A DNA stretch of 64,000 nucleotides. It comes from Palsa-1392 sp036490335. GTDB lineage: Bacteria > Verrucomicrobiota > Verrucomicrobiia > Chthoniobacterales > UBA10450. Where the stretch lies: NCBI GenBank assembly GCA_036490335.1, contig DASXEB010000003.1, positions 44,465 to 108,464 on the forward strand. The letters run 5' to 3'. The notes beneath the pieces were generated by a model that was not told where the DNA came from, ran no database searches, and saw only the letters and a program-made list of their open reading frames with translations. Below are positions 35,783 to 44,840 of the stretch, in pieces. Positions within the stretch are counted from its first letter, which is position 1; every line of letters starts with the position of its first letter. Both the position numbers and the translations under genes were made by a program.

Positions 35783-36313
35783 ATGAGCGACGCGCAACCG
35801 AAGATGCTGCAGCCAGAACGGCGCGCGCGTTATCTGAAGGTCATCGCCGTTTTCAAAATCCTCAAAGGTCTCCTCCTGCTCGGCGTCGGCGTATCGCTGA
35901 TTTTTTTGAACAGCCGCACGCATTTGCTCGACCGCATCGGCGACTGGGCTGGGGATGAACTCGCGCTCGTGCACAGTAGCGCGGTGCATTATTTTCTGAA
36001 TCAGTTGCAGGACGTGGTTTCCGGCGGGCAGTTGCGCGTCCTTGGTTTGGTTTCGCTTTTTTATTCCGCGGTCTTGCTCACGGAAGGCATCGGCGTCTAT
36101 CTGCAACAACGCTGGGCGGAAATTTTGATGGTTTGCGCGACCGCGTTGCTCATTCCTTTCGAAATCCGCCACCTCATTTTTCGGCCAAGCACAATCGCGG
36201 CGCTAATTCTGGCGGCGAATTGTTTCATTGTCTGGTTTCTCTGGCGAGTGCTGCGGCGCGAGAAACACAAAAGCGTCGCGGTTGGCCCGGCGGTCGCGGC
36301 CGAAGTTCGTTAG
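35783..36313 (+). CDS. DUF2127 family membrane protein
   Basis: 176 aa with four hydrophobic segments. LKVIAVFKILKGLLLLGVGV at the start and the Ile/Leu-rich EILMVCATALLIPFEI near residue 113-128 match the DUF2127 pattern. No function is known. It lies 30 bp after recR. The TAG stop is inside one octamer word and a second word follows at once (36305-36320), before the convergent maf gene. Confidence 0.75.
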   Translation: MSDAQPKMLQPERRARYLKVIAVFKILKGLLLLGVGVSLIFLNSRTHLLDRIGDWAGDELALVHSSAVHYFLNQLQDVVSGGQLRVLGLVSLFYSAVLLTEGIGVYLQQRWAEILMVCATALLIPFEIRHLIFRPSTIAALILAANCFIVWFLWRVLRREKHKSVAVGPAVAAEVR

Positions 36314-36320
36314 GCGCTCG

Positions 36321-36914
36321 TTAGGCATCGTTAAGCGAGACGCCAAAACGCGCCAGCGCCGGCCGCAGTTTTTCGAGCGGCAATCCGATCACGTTGCTGC
36401 GCGAATGCACGATTCGGCGAATGATGGCGCCGCCGCGATCCTGGGCGGCGTAGGCGCCGGCCTTGTCGAGCGGATTGATCTCGCGCAGATAATTTTCGAT
36501 TTGCGCGTCGCTCCATTTGCGAAAAAGAACGCGCGAGAAAACCACGAACGACTCCGTCTGCGCGCGCGCGAGGCGGGCGAGGAAAACGCCGGTCGCGACG
36601 ACGTGCTCGCGGCCATTGAGCCGCGCGAGAATCTTTTTCGCGTCCGCGAAGTCGCGCGGTTTGCCGATGATCTCGCGGCCGAGCGCGACCAGAGTGTCGG
36701 CGGCGAGAACAACGGCGTCGGGATTTTTGCGCGCGACGGCGAGGCCTTTGCGGATCGCGTTCCAAGAGGTGATTTCGCCGAGCGTGAGTTCGTTAGGCGA
36801 GACTTCGCTTACCTCCGGTTCGATGGTTTCGAAATCGAAACCGGCTTGCGCGAGAAGCTGGCGGCGGCGCGGAGAACCGGAAGCCAGGATCAGGCGCGGC
36901 GCATTCGCGCTCAC
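36321..36914 (-). CDS. maf: Maf-type nucleoside triphosphate pyrophosphatase
   Basis: 197 aa. Typical motifs are LILASGSPRRRQLL at the start, VLAADTLVALG with the catalytic Asp, GKPRDFADA, and DKAGAYAAQDRGG near the C-terminus. Maf enzymes hydrolyse dTTP, UTP or modified nucleotides to monophosphates. Sub-type (YhdE versus YceF) is not settled by eye; the DKAGAYAAQ form favours the dTTP/UTP type. It overlaps the DUF4412-like gene by 4 nt (ATGA). Confidence 0.92.
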   Translation of the reverse strand: MSANAPRLILASGSPRRRQLLAQAGFDFETIEPEVSEVSPNELTLGEITSWNAIRKGLAVARKNPDAVVLAADTLVALGREIIGKPRDFADAKKILARLNGREHVVATGVFLARLARAQTESFVVFSRVLFRKWSDAQIENYLREINPLDKAGAYAAQDRGGAIIRRIVHSRSNVIGLPLEKLRPALARFGVSLNDA

Positions 36915-37609
36915 TCGCCGCCGGATGGCGAAGGTTTGGCCGGTTCTTTTTTTCGGCCGAGAAAATCGGGCATTTTTAATTCCGAATAGCCGGCCGGAAT
37001 GGCGAAGTCGGAGTCGGGCAAGGGATCGGTGTTGACCGAAACCAGCGTGCTGATGATGTCCATTTTGCCTTGCGATTTAATTTCGGTGCGAATCGGAAGG
37101 CCGGGCAGTTTGTTGTAGTCGGGCATGTTTTTGTGCATCGCGGCGAAGACGCTTTTGTGGAGGACGGAGAGTTGGCTGAGGATGTTTTGATAGTTCGGAT
37201 AATTCTTCGCCACCCAATAGATGGTGTGATATTTCGGCGAATCGCTGACGTATTCGTCGGTGTCGTAGCCGTTGATCACTTTCTTCTGCCCGGTCGGTTG
37301 CGGCGGCGCTTCGATGCCGCTGTCCTTCGACTCCGCGCCGGCCATTTCGGCCATGGCCTTCGCGCGCTCGCCAGAAATGCGCATGACTGTTTTCTGGTTG
37401 TTCATGAGCGTGATCAACTCGCCTGTCCCGGCGTCGAGGATCATCGTGACCTCCGGCGAAATCTCGACCCGCGCCTTGTCGCCCTTGACTCGCAGAGTGA
37501 CGTGCGCGGCGTTGGCGTCGCCTTCGACATTCTGGACAACGGTCAAATCCGCGCGCGCGAACGCGGCCCAGCCGAGAGCGGCGAGCAGAAAAAGATGCAA
37601 GAATTTCAT
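36911..37609 (-). CDS. Exported DUF4412-like protein
   Basis: 232 aa from ATG 37609, where a signal peptide begins (MKFLHLFLLAALGWAAFARA, cleaved before DLTVVQN). The longer frame would cross the tRNA gene, so it is rejected. The mature part starts with a small beta-rich domain that asks about metal or lipid binding only by analogy. It has LITLMNNQKTVMRI and KKVINGYDTDEYVSDSPKYHTIYWVAKNYP, the pattern of the DUF4412 group of periplasmic proteins. The function is unknown. It is translationally coupled to maf, and the tRNA-Gly gene lies upstream on the other strand. Confidence 0.75.
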   Translation of the reverse strand: MKFLHLFLLAALGWAAFARADLTVVQNVEGDANAAHVTLRVKGDKARVEISPEVTMILDAGTGELITLMNNQKTVMRISGERAKAMAEMAGAESKDSGIEAPPQPTGQKKVINGYDTDEYVSDSPKYHTIYWVAKNYPNYQNILSQLSVLHKSVFAAMHKNMPDYNKLPGLPIRTEIKSQGKMDIISTLVSVNTDPLPDSDFAIPAGYSELKMPDFLGRKKEPAKPSPSGGE

Positions 37610-37705
37610 GGCCGCTTTCGTAACCGCAGGCGCGAATTTTGGCAAGAGGAGCCGGAGGAAAAAACTTGGCAACCCCGCGCGCCCGCGCCAGACTGCCGGC
37701 CGCAC

Positions 37706-37776
37706 GCGGGCATAGCTTAATGGTAAAGTTCCAGCCTTCCAAGCTGGCCATGCGGGTTCGATTCCCGTTGCCCGCT
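37706..37776 (+). tRNA. tRNA-Gly (anticodon TCC)
   Basis: 71 nt cloverleaf. Acceptor arm GCGGGCA (37706-37712) pairs with TGCCCGC (37769-37775), discriminator T. The anticodon stem CCAGC/GCTGG encloses CTTCCAA, giving anticodon TCC, which reads GGA. The T-arm carries GGTTCGATTCC. No CCA is encoded. Confidence 0.95.
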
Positions 37777-37802
37777 TTCCCGCAGCCGCGCCAAAATAAA
37801 CA

Positions 37803-37832
37803 TTGACCATCGTCGCGTTCTTGCTGTAGAAA
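37803..37832 (+). promoter_or_regulatory. Candidate sigma-70-type promoter
   Basis: TTGACC (37803-37808), an 18-bp spacer and TAGAAA (37827-37832), 26 bp before the ATG at 37858. A GGAGGGA ribosome-binding site follows. Confidence 0.45.
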
Positions 37833-37857
37833 CCTCGGGTTTACCCGGAGGGATTTA

Positions 37858-38568
37858 ATGAAATTTTCGCGCCCAAATTTTCAGCGCAGGATCTGTTCGC
37901 GAGAATCTGTCCACACCATCGTTTCGTTGCTCGGCGTGATCGCGCTCGCCGCGGGGCTCTGGCTCGCGACGACGCCGGCCGCGCGCGGACGCGACATGAC
38001 GCCCGCGGAAATGATCCAGCAAGGTTTGCCGCCCGGCAAAACGATGAAGACCGCGACGAAGGCCGAATTTCTCTCCGCCGTCTGCGCCGCTGTCCGGCAT
38101 CATCGCAATCTGGCCGCCGAGATTACAAAGGTCGCAATCTCCGCTCATCGCGAATACGCGGCCGATATTGTCGGGACGGTTTTGCGCTGCAGCCCGAGCG
38201 TGGATTGTGAATTTGTCGGCGTGATTGTCGAAGTTGCCGTGCGCGTCGCACCCGACGAAGCGTCGGTCATCGACGACGCCGCGCTCGCGCTCGCGCCTGA
38301 TTGCGCGGATGCGATTCAGGACGCGACCCAACGCGCGCTCGGTGACATTCCGGGCGAAGGTCCGGGCGGCGGCGGTCCGTCGACTCAGGTTCCGTTGCCG
38401 GGCGGGGTCGGCGGCGGCGGCGGCGGTCCGGCTGCGACCGAACCAGTCCTGGTTTGCGACAACGGCACGCAGCGTCACATCACGTCGGGTAGTCTCGGAT
38501 CGTTTCTGACCGGGCATCCCGGCTCATTTGTCGGTTCCTGCCAGCCGACGCCGACGACGAATCGTTAG
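37858..38568 (+). CDS. Exported glycine-rich protein, function unknown
   Basis: 236 aa with a signal-like or anchor helix (VSLLGVIALAAGLWLA, about residues 22-38), then a helical Ala-rich domain (about 55-165) with KAEFLSAVCAAVRHHRN, CSPSVDCEF and DCADAIQDA, so several cysteines that could form disulfides. The tail is a Gly/Pro-rich linker and a short C-terminal part (VCDNGTQRHI). It starts a stretch of exopolysaccharide genes on the + strand. I do not recognise a named family. Its stop TAG is inside CGTTAGGC. Confidence 0.65.
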   Translation: MKFSRPNFQRRICSRESVHTIVSLLGVIALAAGLWLATTPAARGRDMTPAEMIQQGLPPGKTMKTATKAEFLSAVCAAVRHHRNLAAEITKVAISAHREYAADIVGTVLRCSPSVDCEFVGVIVEVAVRVAPDEASVIDDAALALAPDCADAIQDATQRALGDIPGEGPGGGGPSTQVPLPGGVGGGGGGPAATEPVLVCDNGTQRHITSGSLGSFLTGHPGSFVGSCQPTPTTNR

Positions 38569-38739
38569 GCCGGTAGCGCGGTTATTTTCGTTAGGCAAAA
38601 ATCGGGAACTCGCGCATCGCGCCGGGGGAATTTTTGCGCCGCCGCTTGGTTCGTTAGGCAAAGGAAGACGCGGTTTGATTGTTCCCGACAGCAACCTACC
38701 TTCGTCGCCGCGTGGAAGAAAGACCTTTACTCGTTAGGC
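38563..38739 (+). repeat. Cluster of four CGTTAGGC words
   Basis: Copies at 38563, 38589, 38652 and 38732, all in the same orientation. The last is the extended form CCTTTACTCGTTAGGC (38724-38739), inside the start of the ligase-like gene, where it is read as P-L-L-V-R. The 110 bp between the two genes holds nothing else I can name. Confidence 0.85.
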
Positions 38740-40574
38740 GCGGCGCCGAGTTTCTGGCCGCGGTTCTTCTCGCGATCGCGCTCGCCGGAATGCAGGTGCT
38801 GATCGGCGGAACGCGGCTCGTCTTCAGTCTGCCGGTTTACGGCTTGCTCGCGCTCGTCGGCTTTCTCGGGTTCTTCGCGCCGCGTTCGAAGCCGCCTGCG
38901 AACCGGGTCTGCTTCTGGTCGGTCGCTATTTTTTTTGGCTACGTTCTCATCCGGGCAATTTTTTCGCCGGTGCCTTACATCGCTCGCACCGATATTTCTT
39001 CGGTCCTCGGCGGGCTCGTCGTTTATTTTTTTACCGCGACAATTTTCGCCTCGGCGAAACGCCGGATCAACCTGCTCGTTTTTCTTGTTCTCGTCGCGCT
39101 CGTGCAGGTCGCGATCGGCGCGATTCAATTTCGCCATGGCGACAACTTCATGCTCATTCCGTTTTTGCAGCGCTACGATTACGGGCGGCGCGCGAGCGGG
39201 TTTTATGTCTGCCCAAATCATTTCGCGGGGCTCGTCGAAGTGCTGGGAGTTTTTTGCCTGAGCCTGGTCTGCTGGAGCCGCTGGCCGGCGTGGACGAAAA
39301 TGCTCATCGGGTACGCCGGCGTGCTCTGTTACGCGGGGCTGGCGCTGACCGGGAGTCGCGGCGGTTATGTCAGCGCGGCTTTTAGTCTCGTCGCCTTCGC
39401 GGTGCTGACGATGGTTGTTTTCCGCCAGGCGGGCGGCGCGATTTTCTGGCGCATGGCGCTTTTCGGCGGCCTCTTCAGTTTGATTTTGCTCGCGGCGATT
39501 TTTTTTGGATTCAAAAGCAGCTTCTACCTGACCGATCGCGCGCGAAATGTTTTTGACACCCAAAACATGCGGATCGATCTCTGGCAGGCCGCACTCGAGC
39601 AATGGAAATTGCAACCGCTCGTCGGCACCGGGAGCGGCACCTATTTGTACTATGGGCGAGAATTTCGCAGCGCCCGCGTGCAGCTCGACCCGGTTGAGGT
39701 GCACAACGATTACCTGCAACTGCTCTGCGAATACGGCCTCGTCGGCGCGGCGACGTTTCTCTTTTTTCTCGGCGCGCATCTGCGGAGCGGCTGGCAGGCC
39801 TTCGCACGACTCGGGCCGCGGCGGGTCGCCGTCTCGATGCGTCTCCCGAGCAACAACCTTGCGCTCAATCTCGGGGCGCTCGCGGCCGTGGCCGCTTATC
39901 TCGTGCACTCGTCGTTCGATTTTAATTTGCACATTCCGGCGAACGTTTTGCTCCTCGCTTTCGTCTTTGGCATTCTCGCCAATCCCGGTCTCGAGCGGAC
40001 GAACGAAAGCGTCCGGCCAGCCGCTCGCCTTTCGTTAGGCCGCTTCGTCCTGCCTCTGGTCGCGCTCCTTCTCGCGATCGGTTCGGTTCGTTTCGGAGTG
40101 GCGGAATACTTCGCCGAGCGCGCGCGGATTGCGCTGCGCGACGAGCGCCACGTCGCGGCGATGTTGTCGGCAAACAAGGCGATCGCGCTCGACGATCAAA
40201 ATCCCGAGACCTGGTTTTATCTCGGCGAAAGCCGCGTCCGGCGGGCCGAAGACATCACGTCCGCGGCGGGGAGGGCGTCGTTTGAGCGCGCGGCACTCGC
40301 GCCTTTTCAACATGCGCTGGCGCTCGCGCCTGACGACGAGACTTTTATGATCGCGCTCGGCCGGGTTTACGATTCGTTAGGCAGATTTGCCGAGGCGGAA
40401 TGGATGTTCGACCGGGCGCGCGCCTGGGATCCGCGATCGGTCGCAGTGGAAAAATCGTGCGCCGCTCATCTCGCGCTGTGGAAAGGCACGAAGCCCTCCG
40501 CCGTTCCGCAAAAAAAACTGGAGCTGCCGGACAAAAATGCGCCATTGCCGACGCCGTCATCCGCGGCGGGATAA
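38679..40574 (+). CDS. O-antigen ligase/polymerase (WaaL/Wzy) family protein with a C-terminal TPR region
   Basis: 631 aa. About 11-12 transmembrane helices occupy residues 20-465. The Wzy_C signature is present: LALTGSRGGYVSAAFSL, and GTGSGTYLYY followed by VEVHNDYLQLLCEYGLVGA with the conserved histidine. The cytoplasmic or periplasmic tail (about 470-615) has TPR-like repeats (ANKAIALDDQNPETWFYLG; FQHALALAPDDETFMIALG). It would join or polymerise glycan repeats on a lipid carrier. TTG 38679 is the longest start; GTG 38712 is possible. The neighbouring Wza/Wzc genes support an exopolysaccharide role. Confidence 0.85.
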   Translation: MFPTATYLRRRVEERPLLVRRGAEFLAAVLLAIALAGMQVLIGGTRLVFSLPVYGLLALVGFLGFFAPRSKPPANRVCFWSVAIFFGYVLIRAIFSPVPYIARTDISSVLGGLVVYFFTATIFASAKRRINLLVFLVLVALVQVAIGAIQFRHGDNFMLIPFLQRYDYGRRASGFYVCPNHFAGLVEVLGVFCLSLVCWSRWPAWTKMLIGYAGVLCYAGLALTGSRGGYVSAAFSLVAFAVLTMVVFRQAGGAIFWRMALFGGLFSLILLAAIFFGFKSSFYLTDRARNVFDTQNMRIDLWQAALEQWKLQPLVGTGSGTYLYYGREFRSARVQLDPVEVHNDYLQLLCEYGLVGAATFLFFLGAHLRSGWQAFARLGPRRVAVSMRLPSNNLALNLGALAAVAAYLVHSSFDFNLHIPANVLLLAFVFGILANPGLERTNESVRPAARLSLGRFVLPLVALLLAIGSVRFGVAEYFAERARIALRDERHVAAMLSANKAIALDDQNPETWFYLGESRVRRAEDITSAAGRASFERAALAPFQHALALAPDDETFMIALGRVYDSLGRFAEAEWMFDRARAWDPRSVAVEKSCAAHLALWKGTKPSAVPQKKLELPDKNAPLPTPSSAAG

Positions 40575-40707
40575 ATCTGACTGTCACGCCGGCGTCACGC
40601 ATTTCGCAGCGTTTGAGAGAAAAGGATTGCTCTTGGGCGCGCAATCCGCATACTCTGCGGCGCTTCGGCCGAAAAACCGATGCTCGCCTAACGATAAGCC
40701 TGGATCT

Positions 40708-42030
40708 ATGACCAATCGAACTTCCCTCTTGAGAGCGGCCAGTGTTTTTGCGGTCGTGATTCTGATCGCCGGACAGGCGGCGCGCGGACAGGATCAGGAT
40801 TCATCGCCGGCACCAGCGGATGCTTCAGCCGATCAACCGTCAACCGCGACCTCGGGCAAAGATGTGATGAGCGATTCCGGAAAGGAAGTGATGACTCAGC
40901 CGAGCAGCGGCAATTCCAATCTCGGCGTCGGAAATTTTGGGCCGACGCCGTTTCACGTTTCGGTCGCGGTGCGCGAAGGCTACGACGACAACGTCTACAC
41001 GACGCGGATCAATCCGATCAGCTCCTTTTTCACCGAGGCCTCGGCGCTTTTTGATTATCGCTTCGGGAGTCCGCGCACCACCTTCGATCTGCAGGCGCTG
41101 GCTGGCGCGACCTATTATTATAACAGGCCATTCGGGCAACCGTACGACATCGACCTGTCGGTTACGTTGGGGTTTGAGCATCATTTCACCCCGCGGCTGA
41201 CGCTTTCGATTTCGTCTTACGCGACTTACCAGTCGGAACCGGATTTGAGCCTCGGTTTTGGCACGAATCGCTTCTCCGGAAACTACTTTTACACCGCGGA
41301 CAAATTTTCCCTTGCCTATCAGTGGACGCCACGTTTTTCGACGGTGACGAGCTATACCCTGGGCGTGATTCATTACGACGACTCGACGATCGGCGCATAC
41401 GAAGACCGGTTCGAACATACTTTTGGCAACGAGTTTCGCTATCTGGCGCTGCCGACAACCGCGCTCGTCGGCGAGTATCGTTTCGAGTTGGATGATTTCG
41501 AGACGGGGACACGCGATTCGGACACGCACTTTATTCTCGCCGGCATCGATCACACTTTTAGTCCGCGCTTTAATCTTTCCTTCCGCGGCGGCGTGGAATT
41601 CCGGGATTACGAAACTTTCGGCGACCGCACGTCGCCGTATGCCGAAGGCACCGTTCATTACGCGTTGGGCAAACGCACAAGCGTCGATTGGATCAGCCGT
41701 TATGGTTTGGAAGATGCCGACGTGCCGGGCACCCCGTCGCGCACGACGTTTCGGACCGGCCTCACTTTTTCCTACGGAATCACGCAGCGAATCACAGCGA
41801 CCGGCTCTGCATTTTACCAGCACGACGACAACGAGGCGCTCAATTCGCCTGGCTCCATCGTTCCGGCATTTTCCGAGGACTCGCTCGACATCGGCATCGG
41901 TCTTCGCTACGAAATCAACCGCGTTTTCGCCTTGCTGGCCGGTTACAGTTACACTCAGGTTTTCTCCGATATTCCGATTCGCGACTATTCGCGGAATCGT
42001 TATTACCTTGGTTTGGACGTCACTCTGTAA
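40708..42030 (+). CDS. Outer-membrane beta-barrel protein of the exopolysaccharide cluster
   Basis: 440 aa from ATG 40708. A signal peptide (MTNRTSLLRAASVFAVVILIAG, cleaved after ARG or AARGQ) precedes a Ser/Asp-rich linker. The barrel then alternates aromatic strands, for example FHVSVAVREGYDDNVYTTR, and ends in RNRYYLGLDVTL. It resembles the outer-membrane proteins that accompany Wza/Wzc-like export systems (EpsL-type), but the family is inferred from context. The long upstream frame (from 40387) overlaps the ligase-like gene and is rejected. Confidence 0.8.
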   Translation: MTNRTSLLRAASVFAVVILIAGQAARGQDQDSSPAPADASADQPSTATSGKDVMSDSGKEVMTQPSSGNSNLGVGNFGPTPFHVSVAVREGYDDNVYTTRINPISSFFTEASALFDYRFGSPRTTFDLQALAGATYYYNRPFGQPYDIDLSVTLGFEHHFTPRLTLSISSYATYQSEPDLSLGFGTNRFSGNYFYTADKFSLAYQWTPRFSTVTSYTLGVIHYDDSTIGAYEDRFEHTFGNEFRYLALPTTALVGEYRFELDDFETGTRDSDTHFILAGIDHTFSPRFNLSFRGGVEFRDYETFGDRTSPYAEGTVHYALGKRTSVDWISRYGLEDADVPGTPSRTTFRTGLTFSYGITQRITATGSAFYQHDDNEALNSPGSIVPAFSEDSLDIGIGLRYEINRVFALLAGYSYTQVFSDIPIRDYSRNRYYLGLDVTL

Positions 42031-42115
42031 GCGTTGTTTTCTTCCTCCCGTTTAGCGTTCCTTTACCGGGGCGCAATATCTGCTAAGATAACTACCCGTT
42101 TCAATCGGGCAAAAC

Positions 42116-44260
42116 ATGGCCCAAACCGAAGAAGTAAAACTCCACTTTCTTGATTACTGGCGCGTCATTCGCGTGCGCTGGGTCATTATTCTCCTCGGGT
42201 TCCTGCTCGTCGTCATCACAGCGGCGGTCGTGACTTATTTTCAGCCGCGCGAATATCAATCCTCCGTCTTTGTCGAAGTGAAATCGATGGCGGAAAACCC
42301 GCGCATCTTCGGCGGCGACGGACCGGAATTGCCTTACCACGATCCGGAATTGGCGCCGACTGTTTACCAGGTCATCCAGCGCACCGGCATTCTTTATCCG
42401 GTGATCGACGATCTGAAATTGGAAGATAAATGGGCGAAGGACGGCGTCCGCCCGACGCGCGAACAGGCGTATCAGCTTTTGCGCAGCCGGCTCGATCTCG
42501 ACGAAGTGCGCAACACCGACCTTTTGCAGATCAGCGTCTTCGATCCCAACCCGCAGGAAGCCGCCGACATCGCGAATAAAATCGTCGCCGTTTACCAGGA
42601 AAAACGCGTCCAGGAAGAAAGAGAAATCCTCAATCGCGCGGTCGGGACGATGAACGAAGAAGTCGCGAAGGAAGACCAAAAAGTTGAAGACGCCGCCACC
42701 GAGATGTCGCGCATCCGCGACAGCGAACACATTGTCGATCTCAACCCCGAAGGCACCGAGGATTCGCTCACCGCCGACAATTCAAACGTCATCAAACAGG
42801 AAGGCGAAGTGAACGACGCGGACGCGAAGGTCGCCACGCTCGAAGCGAAATTGCAACAGATCGAGAATCTCAAAGGCGACGACCTCATGCGCATGATGCC
42901 GACGCTCGAGATTCAGGACCCGACGATCCTGAAAATCTTGCCCGATTATCAGGAAGCGATCGCGCAAGAGGCGACGCTGCTGAATTCCGGCCTCGGCCCG
43001 AATCATCCGAAAGTGAAAGCGCTCCGCGCCACCAAGGCGGTTTATGTGCGGCAGCTCGAGCAGCAAGTCGCGAGCGTGCGCGACGCGCTCCAGCGCAATC
43101 TGAATTCAGCCAAGGAAACGCGCGATCGATTGAAGAAAAATCTCGGCGACATCAATGCCGCACAGCTCAGTTCCAAAAACCTGAGCGAAAATTACGTCCG
43201 GGCCAAGAACGCCTACATCAAGGAAAAAACTTTGCGCGACAGCCTGCGCCTTCGCGCGCAGACGCAGACGATGGAAATGGCGATGCCGCGCCAGGCCGTC
43301 AGCGTCAAGCAGGTCGCCGAGCCGCCATCCTACGCGGCGCGGCCGCGCGTTGCGCTCAACATGGCGCTCGGCGCCGTCCTCGGCATTTTCCTTGGCGTCG
43401 GCCTCGCATTTTTCATCGAGTATCTCGACACCAGCGTGAAGACGATGGACGACGTCGAGAGTCTGCTTGGCGTGCCCGTGCTCGCGATCGTGCCGAAAAA
43501 CATCCGGATGCTGCATCGCGAAGCCGGCGATACGCCCGACGCGGAAGCCTATCGAATTCTGCGCACGAACATCGAGTTCAACCGCAAGAGCCCCGACGCG
43601 AATACGATTTCGATCGTGAGCGGCGGACCGGGCGAAGGAAAATCGACCACGCTCGCCAACCTCGCTTTCATTTCCGCGCAAGGCGGCTACTCGACTTTGA
43701 TCGTCGATGCGGACTTGCGCCGGCCAGTCCAGCACACCTTTTTTGATGTCGATAACAAAATCGGCCTGACGAATTATCTCACGACCGAGACTCCGCTCGA
43801 GGACGTGATTCAACCGACGACGGTGGAAAATCTTTCGGTCCTGCCGAGCGGCGTTCTTCCGGCCGACGCGGTCGGCATTCTCAATTCGCAACGCATGTCG
43901 GATTTAATCGCGGAACTGAAATCGCGCTACGACCTGGTCTTTTTTGATTCCCCGCCAATGCTCGGCGTCAGCGACGCGTCGGTCCTCGCGAGCGAAGTCG
44001 ACCAAACGATCATCGTCGTGCAACATCGCCGTTTCCCGCGCGCCATGCTCACGCGGGTGAAACAGGCGATTCTCGGGGTCGGCGGGCACGTGCTTGGCGT
44101 CGTCTTGAACAACGTCGACCTGAAACACGATCAGAACTATTACTACTACACGAGCTATTACAACTACTACCAGCGCCGCCCGGATAGCCCGGGCAAATCC
44201 GACCGCCAAAAGACCGGCACCGCTGCCGGCAACGGGTCGGCTGATCCAGAGGAATATTAA
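42116..44260 (+). CDS. Polysaccharide co-polymerase and tyrosine autokinase (Wzc-like BY-kinase)
   Basis: 714 aa. The N-terminal Wzz domain is bounded by two transmembrane helices (about 20-42 and 415-437), with a long periplasmic coiled coil between. The C-terminal kinase has Walker A GGPGEGKST (about 503-511), Walker A' TLIVDADLRRP and Walker B DLVFFDSPP. The C-terminus carries a tyrosine cluster (NYYYYTSYYNYYQRR), where BY-kinases autophosphorylate. It controls chain length and export. It is followed directly by the Wza-like gene. It contains no CGTTAGGC word. Confidence 0.93.
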   Translation: MAQTEEVKLHFLDYWRVIRVRWVIILLGFLLVVITAAVVTYFQPREYQSSVFVEVKSMAENPRIFGGDGPELPYHDPELAPTVYQVIQRTGILYPVIDDLKLEDKWAKDGVRPTREQAYQLLRSRLDLDEVRNTDLLQISVFDPNPQEAADIANKIVAVYQEKRVQEEREILNRAVGTMNEEVAKEDQKVEDAATEMSRIRDSEHIVDLNPEGTEDSLTADNSNVIKQEGEVNDADAKVATLEAKLQQIENLKGDDLMRMMPTLEIQDPTILKILPDYQEAIAQEATLLNSGLGPNHPKVKALRATKAVYVRQLEQQVASVRDALQRNLNSAKETRDRLKKNLGDINAAQLSSKNLSENYVRAKNAYIKEKTLRDSLRLRAQTQTMEMAMPRQAVSVKQVAEPPSYAARPRVALNMALGAVLGIFLGVGLAFFIEYLDTSVKTMDDVESLLGVPVLAIVPKNIRMLHREAGDTPDAEAYRILRTNIEFNRKSPDANTISIVSGGPGEGKSTTLANLAFISAQGGYSTLIVDADLRRPVQHTFFDVDNKIGLTNYLTTETPLEDVIQPTTVENLSVLPSGVLPADAVGILNSQRMSDLIAELKSRYDLVFFDSPPMLGVSDASVLASEVDQTIIVVQHRRFPRAMLTRVKQAILGVGGHVLGVVLNNVDLKHDQNYYYYTSYYNYYQRRPDSPGKSDRQKTGTAAGNGSADPEEY

Positions 44261-44812
44261 GTGCGCATTCTTTTCGTTTTCTCGTTGCTTTTCCTCGCGG
44301 CGCTGCCGGCCGCGTTGGCCGACGCCGTTTTGCGACCCGGCGATCCGGTCGATATGAAGATCAGCGGCGTTCCCACCGACGAACAAACGCAGGTCAACAA
44401 TACCTACTCGGTTGACGCCAACGGCATGATCAACATGCCTTACATCAATAAAGTCAAAGCGGCCGGTCTGACGCCCGCGCAGCTCGCCGCCTCGATTGAA
44501 GCGGCTTATCGTCAGAACGAGATTTTCACCAACCCCACCATCACGATCGTGATGCAGCCGCAGACGCGCTTCGTCAACGTCGGCGGCGCTGTGCGCAATC
44601 CGATGCGCGTCCCTTTCACCGAAGACATGACCCTCCTCGCCGCGATCAACGCAGCCGGCGGTTTCAACGATTACGCCGATCAAAAACGCGTGCGGCTATT
44701 GCGCGGCAATGAGGCGAAACTCTTCGACGTTCGCCAGTTTCGTCGCGAACCGGGACTCGACCCGAAGCTGCAGCCGGGCGATCGAGTGGAAGTTCCGCAA
44801 AGCTTCTTCTAG
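44261..44812 (+). CDS. Polysaccharide export protein (Wza-like, short)
   Basis: 183 aa from GTG 44261, directly after the kinase stop. A signal peptide (about 1-21, MRILFVFSLLFLAALPA) leads into a poly_export domain (PGDPVDMKISG; DANGMINMPYI) and a single SLBB domain (FVNVGGAVRNPMRVPF). It lacks the C-terminal helix of full Wza, so it may form only part of the outer-membrane channel with the beta-barrel protein encoded upstream. No lipobox is seen. Confidence 0.85.
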   Translation: MRILFVFSLLFLAALPAALADAVLRPGDPVDMKISGVPTDEQTQVNNTYSVDANGMINMPYINKVKAAGLTPAQLAASIEAAYRQNEIFTNPTITIVMQPQTRFVNVGGAVRNPMRVPFTEDMTLLAAINAAGGFNDYADQKRVRLLRGNEAKLFDVRQFRREPGLDPKLQPGDRVEVPQSFF

Positions 44813-44823
44813 CCTTGGCGAAC

Positions 44824-44840
44824 TCCTTTACTCGTTAGGC
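44824..44840 (+). repeat. Extended 17-base word between convergent genes
   Basis: TCCTTTACTCGTTAGGC, identical to the copies at 2147 and 19369. It lies between the Wza-like gene and the convergent pgsA, overlapping the last codons of pgsA. Confidence 0.85.

Noticed and set aside
37605..37810. N-terminal extension of the DUF4412-like gene
   Set aside because: It would be antisense across the tRNA-Gly gene, whereas ATG 37609 begins a clear signal peptide.
38727..39932. 401-residue minus-strand frame
   Set aside because: Antisense to the ligase-like gene; no motif and charged composition.
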